Assembly (NCBI GenBank): GCA_035705495.1
Contig: DASSWB010000011.1
Span: 1-17,496 of the forward strand
Direction: 5' to 3'
From: DASSWB01 sp035705495
GTDB lineage: Bacteria > Bacteroidota > Bacteroidia > Flavobacteriales > Flavobacteriaceae
Length of the DNA stretch: 17,496 nucleotides
Position 1 is the stretch's first letter; the number at the start of each line of letters is the position of its first letter. Below the pieces are notes generated by a model. The model worked only from the letters and a program-made list of their open reading frames with translations, made no database searches and was not told the DNA's origin. Made by a program: the position numbers and the translations under genes. Shown here in pieces: positions 1 to 5,784 of this stretch.

Positions 1-1
1 A

Positions 2-67
2 GGTCATAGAAGAATCTTGGGCGACAAGAAAGTCATCAACAGGATTATTGACTTTATTAAGGCATAA
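2..67 (+). CDS. C-terminal end of a probable alpha/beta hydrolase (partial, cut by window edge)
   Basis: The second forward frame is open from the window edge to a TAA at 65-67. It encodes about 21 residues beginning GHRRILGDKKVI and ending DFIKA. The pattern GHRR-(I/L)L-x-D-x-x-VI-x-x-I-x-x-F is typical of the last helix of alpha/beta hydrolases, where the His completes the Ser-Asp-His catalytic triad. The stop lies 19 bp before the MsrB start on the same strand, so the two could be co-transcribed. The family call rests on a very short fragment, and the substrate cannot be inferred. Confidence 0.5.
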   Translation, partial: GHRRILGDKKVINRIIDFIKA

Positions 68-86
68 TAATTGATATTTTTTAGGA

Positions 87-590
87 ATGAAAAAAATCAT
101 GTTCCTTATATTGATTTCTTTACTGGTCGGATGTACTGGAAATGCACAGGAAAGAAGTCAGAAGAAAGAAAAAATTAAAAAAGAAGAAGCTATGAATAAT
201 TATCCCATTATAAAATCTGAAGCGGAATGGAAGGAAATCCTTTCAGACGAGCAATATCGTGTTTTGAGACAAAAAGGAACCGAAGCTCCACACACGGGTA
301 AATACAATATGCATTTTGGCGATGGGGAGTATCGATGTGCCGCATGTGATGCAGTGCTCTTTGAAGGCGACACAAAATTCAAAAGTAATTGTGGGTGGCC
401 AAGTTTTGATGAAGCAAAAGAAGGTGCTATAGAATATGTACAAGATCGTTCTTTTGGAATGATACGAACCGAAGTAATCTGTTCAAATTGTGGAGGTCAT
501 TTAGGTCATGTTTTTGAAGATGGCCCTACAGAAACTGGTCAGCGGTATTGTATCAATTCTGCCAGTATAGAATATAAAAACAAACAATAA
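87..590 (+). CDS. msrB: Peptide-methionine (R)-S-oxide reductase MsrB, lipoprotein form
   Basis: MsrB reduces the R-epimer of methionine sulfoxide in oxidised proteins. The 167-residue product has an N-terminal lipoprotein signal (hydrophobic residues 4-14, lipobox LLVGC, lipidated Cys16), then a Lys/Glu-rich linker, then the MsrB domain from about residue 45. Zinc-binding pairs are visible at C84/C87 (CAAC) and C132/C135 (CSNC). The SxCGWPSF motif carries C102, the usual resolving Cys. GHLGHVFEDGP and RYCINSAS follow, with catalytic C155 in the latter. The start at 87 is preferred over the internal Met36 because residues 1-16 form a convincing signal. The protein is therefore expected to sit in the periplasm or at the outer membrane rather than in the cytosol. 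A small lipoprotein gene follows after 10 bp and is probably in the same operon. Family identity is very secure; lipidation is inferred from the lipobox. Confidence 0.95.
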   Translation: MKKIMFLILISLLVGCTGNAQERSQKKEKIKKEEAMNNYPIIKSEAEWKEILSDEQYRVLRQKGTEAPHTGKYNMHFGDGEYRCAACDAVLFEGDTKFKSNCGWPSFDEAKEGAIEYVQDRSFGMIRTEVICSNCGGHLGHVFEDGPTETGQRYCINSASIEYKNKQ

Positions 591-600
591 AACCAAACCT

Positions 601-1131
601 ATGAAAAAATTATTTACACTTTTACTTGTTACAAGTATTTTAATTTCCTGTACCGGCGAACAAGGACCTCCGGGACCGCAAGGTCCATACATTGTAGGAA
701 ATGTTTTTGAAATTGAAAATGTCGATTTCAATGTATCGAACGATTTCTCGTTTTTTGGATATTTCAATGAATTTATTCCACAGGTTGAAATCTATACTTC
801 CGATGTTGTTTTGGTTTATTTATGGGAAGGCATGGATAACGGAAATGATATTTGGAGTTTAATGCCTCAAACTTTTTATATGACGGATGGCGGAATCTTG
901 GAATATAATTTCAATCATACAGATGAGGATTTTGCAATATACTTGAACGGAAACGGAAATTTTGCGAATCTGGATCCTTCTTATACACAAGACCAAATTT
1001 TTAGAATTGCAATTTTACCTGCGGATTTTGCTCAGAACAACAATGTCGATATTACCAATATATATGATGTAATGAGCGCTTTGGAAATTACTTCGGAAAA
1101 AAATATACAAACCCTAGAAGTAGCAAAATAA
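601..1131 (+). CDS. Small lipoprotein with collagen-like Gly-X-Y linker, unknown function
   Basis: The 176-residue product has a lipoprotein signal (MKKLFTLLLVTSILISC, lipidated Cys17). It is followed at once by four Gly-X-Y triplets, GEQ-GPP-GPQ-GPY at residues 19-30, giving a stiff Pro-rich spacer between the lipid anchor and the folded part. The remaining ~145 residues are acidic and rich in Asn, Asp, Phe and Tyr. They look beta-rich and match no enzyme family I recognise. Bacteroidota genomes often encode such collagen-tagged lipoproteins, and they are usually left as hypothetical. The gene begins 10 bp after msrB and is followed by a factor-independent terminator, so the two probably form one transcript. 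The MsrB link suggests envelope or stress physiology, but this is only context. No catalytic motif or truncation is visible. Confidence 0.75.
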   Translation: MKKLFTLLLVTSILISCTGEQGPPGPQGPYIVGNVFEIENVDFNVSNDFSFFGYFNEFIPQVEIYTSDVVLVYLWEGMDNGNDIWSLMPQTFYMTDGGILEYNFNHTDEDFAIYLNGNGNFANLDPSYTQDQIFRIAILPADFAQNNNVDITNIYDVMSALEITSEKNIQTLEVAK

Positions 1132-1149
1132 CCGAACTTTTTAAATTTG

Positions 1150-1187
1150 AAAAAGCCGTCTCAAAACTAATTGAAACGGCTTTTTTT
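1150..1187 (+). terminator. Intrinsic terminator after the msrB-lipoprotein pair
   Basis: The arms AAAAAGCCGT (1150-1159) and ACGGCTTTTT (1176-1185) pair around a 16-nt interior in which a further TC/GA pair can form after one mismatch. The right arm runs into seven T residues. It lies 19 bp after the lipoprotein stop codon. Confidence 0.85.
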
Positions 1188-1237
1188 ATTTGTTCAAATT
1201 AACCAAGAGTAAAATTTTCCCTTTTCATAAATTTATT

Positions 1238-1245
1238 TAATTTCG
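1238..1245 (+). promoter_or_regulatory. Possible -7 box for the beta-propeller gene
   Basis: TAATTTCG resembles the Bacteroidota -7 element TAnnTTTG with one change. A TTTTCC tract sits about 20 bp upstream in place of a clean TTG -33 element. The same arrangement (TTTCC, about 20 bp, TAAATTCG) occurs upstream of lpdA, which gives modest support. The predicted leader before the ATG at 1332 is about 80 nt. Confidence 0.35.
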
Positions 1246-1331
1246 CGCCTCATTTCCAGAGCTCTATAAAAATTATTTCAATAAGATATATTTGGAACAG
1301 ATATCCCTGCAATTTTTGAAAAAAATACTTT

Positions 1332-2807
1332 ATGATGAAAAAAATTACTTTTTTACTAGTTTTTATCAGTTTCTTTCACACTACGGCCCAAACTTGGGAA
1401 CAAATAGCCAAAGTTACCCCGGAAAACAGGTATGCAGATGATTATTTTGGGTTCAGGGTTTTAATAAAAAATGACAGCATTATTACAGGAGCTTATCGTA
1501 ATGACTATAACGCAAATGAGGCTTATGACATAAATAATGCCGGTAGTGTTTATATCTTTAGTTCACAGGGGGACGAATGGACGCAGGAACAAAAATTGGT
1601 GGCAAGTGATAGGCAAGTCTATAATGAGTTTGGAAGGGAGTTTGAATTGTCTGGCAACAACCTTTTTATAACTGCCAGAAGAAGAAGTATTGGTTCCACT
1701 TATGACATTGGTGCTGTTTACGTATTTAAAAAAGATGTTTCTGGAAATTGGATTGAAAATCAAATAATTGAACCAAATACACTTTCACAATACACATATT
1801 TTGGAAATAAAATAAGCGTGGACCAAAATTTTCTGGCAGTAGGTTCGGAATCTGAAAATGTAAGTGTTTTCAAATTTAATAATAGTTCAAGTTCATGGGA
1901 ATTTGAACAAGAACTTGTTAGCGCCAATGGAAATACTTATGATTCAGATGTTTCGGTGCTTTCGGGAAAAATATTTGTTGGGAAACGATACCAAGAAATA
2001 AATGGATTTCCAGAAGTGGGACAGGTTTATATTTATGAAGAAAATGGAACTACCAATGAGTGGGAAATTGTGCAAACCATAAACCCACCCACTATTCAGG
2101 AAGACATAGAATTTGGAGCAACTATTTTCTCACATAATGACTTTTTATTTGTTCAAGCGGCAAATTTACATACTGTTTATGTTTACCAATGGGATAATTC
2201 TTCCGGTCTCTATGAATACAATCAAGAAATAAGTGGTGGATCCGGATTTGGGGTAGATATGGCTGCGGAAGAAAATACTTTGGTGGTTGGCTCCTACTTA
2301 ACCAATAATGGAACCTATATTGGAGGTTCCGCATATATTTATAAATTAGAAAATGGTTTGTGGGAAAGCGTAGCTGAAATAGCCAACGAAGATCAAGAAG
2401 CTTATGATTATTTTGGTAGTGGGGTTAGCATAGATAATGGCACCGTGGTGGTTGGAGCCCCTTTTGAAGATTTGGATTCTTCGGGAAATGATTATTTAGC
2501 CAAAGCTGGAGCTTTTTATGTCTTTGAAGACACCAGCACAATGTCCAACAATTCAATAAATGTTTCAGTAGGTGTGAAAATTTTTCCAAATCCTTTTTTA
2601 GGATCAATTGCAGTAGAACTTGGAAGAAATTTTCCAAAGGTGGAATTAAATGTGTACAATATTTCCGGAAGTGAAATTCTCAGCAAACATTATGCAAACG
2701 TCAATCAAGTGGATTTAGAACTTTCCGATTTGGCATCTGGATTTTATGTTTTAAAAATTTACTCAGGAAACACCTTGTTAAAAACCACCAAACTACTGAA
2801 ACAATAA
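1332..2807 (+). CDS. T9SS-secreted seven-bladed beta-propeller (FG-GAP-like) protein
   Basis: The 491-residue product has a Sec signal peptide (about residues 1-20, ending TTAQ). A repetitive region covers about residues 25-400, and the C-terminal ~77 residues (from VKIFPNPF near 415) match the type A T9SS sorting domain in layout: FPNP, VELNVYNISG, then LASGFYVLKI and a Lys-rich end. The repeat unit is (Y)FG..., then a strand such as NTLVVGS, then (A/V)G-x-(A/V)Y(I/V)(Y/F). It can be counted seven times, which predicts a closed seven-bladed propeller. Only the last blade has a near-classical FG-GAP signature (YFGSGVS...VVVGAP). Export through the T9SS to the cell surface or medium is expected; the ligand is unknown. 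Two adjacent ATGs (MMKK) are both possible starts. The gene stands alone, followed by a strong terminator. Confidence 0.85.
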   Translation: MMKKITFLLVFISFFHTTAQTWEQIAKVTPENRYADDYFGFRVLIKNDSIITGAYRNDYNANEAYDINNAGSVYIFSSQGDEWTQEQKLVASDRQVYNEFGREFELSGNNLFITARRRSIGSTYDIGAVYVFKKDVSGNWIENQIIEPNTLSQYTYFGNKISVDQNFLAVGSESENVSVFKFNNSSSSWEFEQELVSANGNTYDSDVSVLSGKIFVGKRYQEINGFPEVGQVYIYEENGTTNEWEIVQTINPPTIQEDIEFGATIFSHNDFLFVQAANLHTVYVYQWDNSSGLYEYNQEISGGSGFGVDMAAEENTLVVGSYLTNNGTYIGGSAYIYKLENGLWESVAEIANEDQEAYDYFGSGVSIDNGTVVVGAPFEDLDSSGNDYLAKAGAFYVFEDTSTMSNNSINVSVGVKIFPNPFLGSIAVELGRNFPKVELNVYNISGSEILSKHYANVNQVDLELSDLASGFYVLKIYSGNTLLKTTKLLKQ

Positions 2808-2849
2808 CCAATTAGAAGCATATTTCTCAGTAAAAAATTGAAATGTCAT

Positions 2850-2885
2850 CAGCGAATATTTGTTAATATTCGCTGTTTTATTTAA
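2850..2885 (+). terminator. Strong intrinsic terminator after the propeller gene
   Basis: A perfect 11-bp stem, CAGCGAATATT (2850-2860) with AATATTCGCTG (2865-2875), closes a TGTT loop and is followed by TTTTATTTAA. It lies 42 bp after the stop codon. Confidence 0.9.
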
Positions 2886-2952
2886 TCAAGCCAAAATTAT
2901 TGCAGTTTTAGGATTAGCAAGAATCAAACTTTCCATTTAATCTTTTATTCCT

Positions 2953-2960
2953 TAAATTCG
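2953..2960 (+). promoter_or_regulatory. Probable -7 box of the lpdA promoter
   Basis: TAAATTCG followed by CAC is close to the flavobacterial TAnnTTTG(CAC) -7 consensus and lies 34 bp before the lpdA ATG. TTTCC at 2930-2934 lies near the -33 position. It is placed after the 2850-2885 terminator, as expected for an independent transcription unit. Confidence 0.45.
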
Positions 2961-2993
2961 CACTTCATTTTTTAGTTTCAAAAAATTCCAAAT

Positions 2994-4382
2994 ATGAAAT
3001 ACGATATCATTGTTTTAGGAAGCGGCCCAGGCGGTTATGTAACTGCTATACGCGCATCTCAATTAGGTTTCAAAACCGCAGTTATTGAAAAGGAAAACCT
3101 AGGTGGAGTTTGCCTTAATTGGGGATGTATTCCCACCAAAGCCTTATTAAAAAGCGCACAGGTTTTTGAGTATTTGAATCATGCGGCCGACTACGGATTG
3201 ACGGTTTCCAAAGCCGATAAAGATTTCGGGGCCGTTGTAAAGAGGAGTCGGAATGTTGCTGATGGAATGAGCAAAGGAGTTCAATTTCTGATGAAAAAGA
3301 ACAAAATCGATGTTATTGATGGTTTCGGAAAATTAAAAGCCGGCAAAAAAGTTTCCGTTAAAGCAAAAGATGGCAAAACCACGGATTACGAAGCAGATCA
3401 TATTATAATTGCAACGGGTGCAAGATCACGCGAATTGCCAAATCTTCCACAAGACGGAAAAAAAATCATCGGTTACCGCGAAGCAATGAGCATGGAGAAG
3501 CAACCAAAATCGATGATTGTTGTTGGTAGTGGCGCAATAGGGGTTGAATTTGCACATTTTTATAACGCAATGGGGACTGAGGTAACAATCGTAGAATTTT
3601 TACCGAATCTGGTTCCTTTAGAAGATGAAGATGTATCCAAACAATTTGAAAAGAGTTTCAAAAAAGCAGGAATCAAAGTAATGACCAATTCTTCTGTGGA
3701 AAGTGTTGACACTTCAGGAAATATGGTAAAAGCCAAGGTGAAAACCAAAAAAGGGGAAGAAACTCTTGAAGCTGAAGTTGTACTTTCTGCCGTTGGAATA
3801 AAAACAAATATCGAAAATATTGGACTGGAAGATTTAGGAATAAAAACCGATAAAGATAAAATCCTTGTCAATGATTTTTATCAAACCAATGTTTCTGGAA
3901 TTTATGCGATTGGTGATGTAGTTGCCGGTCCTGCTTTAGCGCATGTTGCTTCTGCGGAAGGAATTACCTGTGTTGAAAAAATTGCAGGAATGAACGTAGA
4001 ATCTATTGATTATGGAAATATCCCAGGTTGTACCTATGCTTCTCCCGAAATTGCGTCGGTTGGAATGACTGAAAAACAAGCGAAGGAAGCCGGTTACGAA
4101 TTGAAAGTCGGTAAATTTCCGTTTTCTGCTTCCGGGAAAGCAAAAGCTGCTGGAACACCAGACGGATTCATAAAAGTAATTTTTGATGCTAAATATGGCG
4201 AGTGGTTAGGATGCCATATGATTGGTGCCGGAGTTACAGATATGATTGCGGAAGCAGTATTGGGCAGAAAATTGGAAACAACTGGACATGATGTTCTGAA
4301 AACAATTCACCCGCATCCAACAATGAGTGAGGCGGTAATGGAAGCGGTTGCCGCTGCCTATGATGAAGTAATTCATTTATAA
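2994..4382 (+). CDS. lpdA: Dihydrolipoyl dehydrogenase (E3)
   Basis: This flavoprotein re-oxidises dihydrolipoamide on the E2 subunits of 2-oxoacid dehydrogenase complexes and on GcvH, passing electrons through FAD and a redox disulfide to NAD+. The 462-residue length is normal. The FAD-binding GSGPGGY motif is at residues 9-15. The disulfide motif GGVCLNWGCIPTK gives C40 and C45. ATGARSR is at 140-146, and the NAD-binding GSGAIG is at 178-183. The second FAD contact GIYAIGDV is present, and the C-terminal interface motif HPHPTMSE supplies the His441/Glu446 pair. No E1 or E2 gene is adjacent, so this is a stand-alone E3 probably shared by several complexes. It has its own promoter-like box and is bounded upstream by a terminator. 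The product is cytosolic. Confidence 0.96.
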   Translation: MKYDIIVLGSGPGGYVTAIRASQLGFKTAVIEKENLGGVCLNWGCIPTKALLKSAQVFEYLNHAADYGLTVSKADKDFGAVVKRSRNVADGMSKGVQFLMKKNKIDVIDGFGKLKAGKKVSVKAKDGKTTDYEADHIIIATGARSRELPNLPQDGKKIIGYREAMSMEKQPKSMIVVGSGAIGVEFAHFYNAMGTEVTIVEFLPNLVPLEDEDVSKQFEKSFKKAGIKVMTNSSVESVDTSGNMVKAKVKTKKGEETLEAEVVLSAVGIKTNIENIGLEDLGIKTDKDKILVNDFYQTNVSGIYAIGDVVAGPALAHVASAEGITCVEKIAGMNVESIDYGNIPGCTYASPEIASVGMTEKQAKEAGYELKVGKFPFSASGKAKAAGTPDGFIKVIFDAKYGEWLGCHMIGAGVTDMIAEAVLGRKLETTGHDVLKTIHPHPTMSEAVMEAVAAAYDEVIHL

Positions 4383-4448
4383 ATAATTTTTTAGAATCGC
4401 TTACGTTGGGCTTTTATATTGTGTAAAAAATAATTTTACGCTTGTATC

Positions 4449-4474
4449 AAAATAGTTTTCTTACAAACTATTTT
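4449..4474. repeat. Perfect 10-bp inverted repeat next to a sigma-54 promoter
   Basis: AAAATAGTTT (4449-4458) and AAACTATTTT (4465-4474) are perfect inverted copies around TCTTAC. The repeat ends one base before the TGGCAC of the first sigma-54 site. No T-tract follows, so it is a poor terminator for lpdA, although it may still act as a weak RNA hairpin or as a protein-binding site. Confidence 0.6.
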
Positions 4475-4475
4475 A

Positions 4476-4491
4476 TGGCACAGCATTTGTA
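4476..4491 (+). promoter_or_regulatory. Sigma-54 (RpoN) promoter P1
   Basis: TGGCAC-N5-TTGTA matches the RpoN -24/-12 consensus TGGCAC-N5-TTGCW apart from the GT in place of GC. The -24 GG and the -12 G are separated by exactly 10 nt, the invariant spacing. The predicted start is near 4502. The same element with almost the same flanks (GGCACA, TTTGTATTTA) recurs at 4628. No ORF starts downstream before the terminator at 4561-4595. Confidence 0.7.
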
Positions 4492-4501
4492 TTTAATTAT
4501 T

Positions 4502-4600
4502 TGGATTACAACGTAATAAAGTACGTTTTATATTCATAAATTTTTTGGTTGGTTAGTTTGGAAAACCCCTAAGTGCATTTGCCTTTGGGGTTTTCTTATT
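4502..4600 (+). ncRNA. Candidate sigma-54-dependent small RNA (~95-100 nt)
   Basis: The predicted start from promoter P1 (about 4502) and the intrinsic terminator at 4561-4595 delimit a short transcript with no plausible ORF. It contains a small hairpin (AACGTA 4510-4515 with TACGTT 4522-4527), then a U-rich, GGUUGGUUAG-containing single-stranded stretch, then the terminator stem. This arrangement of hairpin, unpaired linker and terminator is typical of trans-acting sRNAs. The alternative is that it is only a leader or attenuator within a longer transcript reading into the gene at 4691. Existence of the RNA is inferred. Confidence 0.35.
4561..4600 (+). terminator. Terminator hairpin between the two sigma-54 promoters
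   Basis: GAAAACCCC (4561-4569) pairs perfectly with GGGGTTTTC (4587-4595), and the stem extends inward by three more pairs (AAG/CTT) after one mismatch. TTATTT follows. The T-tract is partly inside the right arm, and the reverse strand also has T-rich flanks, so it may work in both directions. Confidence 0.7.
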
Positions 4601-4627
4601 TGCGTAATTTTCAATCTGTTAAAAAGT

Positions 4628-4643
4628 TGGCACATGCTTTGTA
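4628..4643 (+). promoter_or_regulatory. Sigma-54 (RpoN) promoter P2
   Basis: TGGCAC-N5-TTGTA has the invariant 10-nt spacing between the -24 GG and the -12 G. The predicted start is near 4654, leaving a 36-nt leader before the ATG at 4691. It is the second copy of the P1 element and is well placed to drive the secreted protein gene. Confidence 0.75.
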
Positions 4644-4690
4644 TTTAGATCACACATAGGAATTTATTTTCCCTGTTAAACACAAAAAAT

Positions 4691-5632
4691 ATGAGAAAAG
4701 TTCTACTCTTAGCGGTCCTCCTCCTAATAGGTGGAGCCACTTCAGCAAAAAACGCATTCAGTCATGATTTGAACTTTGGTTATGGAAACGCCATTATTTT
4801 TACCGAAACTGGTGTTGAATTTGCCATTTATCCGCAAGGATCATTCGATTTTCAAATTATCGGGCATCATTATAGACCACATGCCAATTATAATTCTGGT
4901 TACGATTATAATCGCTTTGCCCAATATGACGATTATGGAGCTGTAGTTCAAGTGCTCAATGTTCCTATTTATTATGATTATTATGGCCGAATTATCAGAG
5001 CTGGTGGTGTTACAATAGAATATAACGCTTGGGGATTTGTTAAAAGAGTTGGTGGGTTACAGCTGTATTACAACAGCAATAATCATTTCGCTTACTACGA
5101 TGGTCATATTAATGCTTTCAACATGAATTATATTTATAGACCTTGGCATCAATATTACATGGTTCCCCGCTATGTAATTGTTTACACCACTCCCTACAGA
5201 ATGCATTATAATCCTATGAGATACGACTACGAATATTACAGAACGAATCCGCATAAAAGAAACAATTTAAAATTCTATCGTCCTGGAGATGAAGTGGTAG
5301 CGTTTAATAGAGGAAGAAGAACAGAAAGTGCAAGAAACCTTAAGGAAATTAGAAACGTCAGAACTTCTGTAACGAAAAATAACGTAAGAACTTCAGTGCG
5401 AAATGAGAATAATATTGCTATAAGAGACAATTCTGCTAGAACCGACAAAACCGAAACTACAACGAGATCTACAACGCGGGAAATTAAAACGACCCCCCAA
5501 CGAAAAAGAACGCTTACGGTTCCTGTAAGAACGGTCACTTCCTCCGCAAGAAGCAGCAGAACAAGTTCAATGGAAAATACTGGAAATAGTCGCTCAACTG
5601 TCACAACTCCACTATCAAGAGGTGGTAGATAA
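4691..5632 (+). CDS. Secreted Tyr-rich protein with basic Arg/Thr/Ser tail, unknown function
   Basis: The 313-residue product starts with a clear signal peptide (about residues 1-19, ending ATSA). Residues ~25-200 are extremely rich in Tyr, Asn and His, with repeated strand-like phrases such as NVPIYYDYYGRIIRAG and YNAWGFVKRVGGLQLYYN, suggesting a small all-beta repeat domain. Residues ~205-313 are a low-complexity, strongly basic tail rich in Arg, Thr, Ser and Asn with few hydrophobics, probably disordered. I recognise no enzyme family; similar Tyr-rich proteins occur as hypotheticals in flavobacteria. Export to the periplasm or surface is expected, with no lipobox and no T9SS domain visible. 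The gene is preceded by a canonical sigma-54 promoter and followed by a strong terminator, so it appears to be a single-gene RpoN-dependent unit needing an enhancer-binding activator. The basic tail could bind nucleic acid, LPS or peptidoglycan, which is speculation. Confidence 0.8.
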   Translation: MRKVLLLAVLLLIGGATSAKNAFSHDLNFGYGNAIIFTETGVEFAIYPQGSFDFQIIGHHYRPHANYNSGYDYNRFAQYDDYGAVVQVLNVPIYYDYYGRIIRAGGVTIEYNAWGFVKRVGGLQLYYNSNNHFAYYDGHINAFNMNYIYRPWHQYYMVPRYVIVYTTPYRMHYNPMRYDYEYYRTNPHKRNNLKFYRPGDEVVAFNRGRRTESARNLKEIRNVRTSVTKNNVRTSVRNENNIAIRDNSARTDKTETTTRSTTREIKTTPQRKRTLTVPVRTVTSSARSSRTSSMENTGNSRSTVTTPLSRGGR

Positions 5633-5674
5633 GGGAAGTTTTTAAAAATATAAGTTTGTTTGTTAATTCAATAT

Positions 5675-5710
5675 GGGATCGTCTGAATTTTTTTGGACGA
5701 TCCCTTTTTA
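5675..5710 (+). terminator. Strong intrinsic terminator after the Tyr-rich protein gene
   Basis: GGGATCGTC (5675-5683) and GACGATCCC (5696-5704) form a perfect 9-bp stem with a 12-nt loop, followed by TTTTT. The T-tract is on the plus strand only. The minus-strand bshA transcript also runs into this hairpin but without a T-tract. Confidence 0.9.
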
Positions 5711-5784
5711 GTTCCAGTTCCTCCGTTAATAGAATTTAAACAATTTCTAAAAAGGTGTTCAAAAAATCCAGTTCTTGAATATTT

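Noticed and set aside
2440..2455. TGGCAC inside the propeller gene as another sigma-54 site
   Set aside because: The -12 TTGC/TTGT element is missing at the required spacing, and the site lies deep inside a coding region.
3560..3871. 103-residue minus-strand ORF opposite lpdA
   Set aside because: It lies wholly antisense to a highly conserved gene, has biased Ser/Phe/Thr composition typical of reverse-frame shadows, and has no promoter or recognisable motif.
5275..5604. 109-residue minus-strand ORF opposite the basic tail of the Tyr-rich protein
   Set aside because: Its Val/Leu-rich sequence is the mirror of the Arg/Thr/Asn-rich codons on the plus strand. It has no independent start signal.
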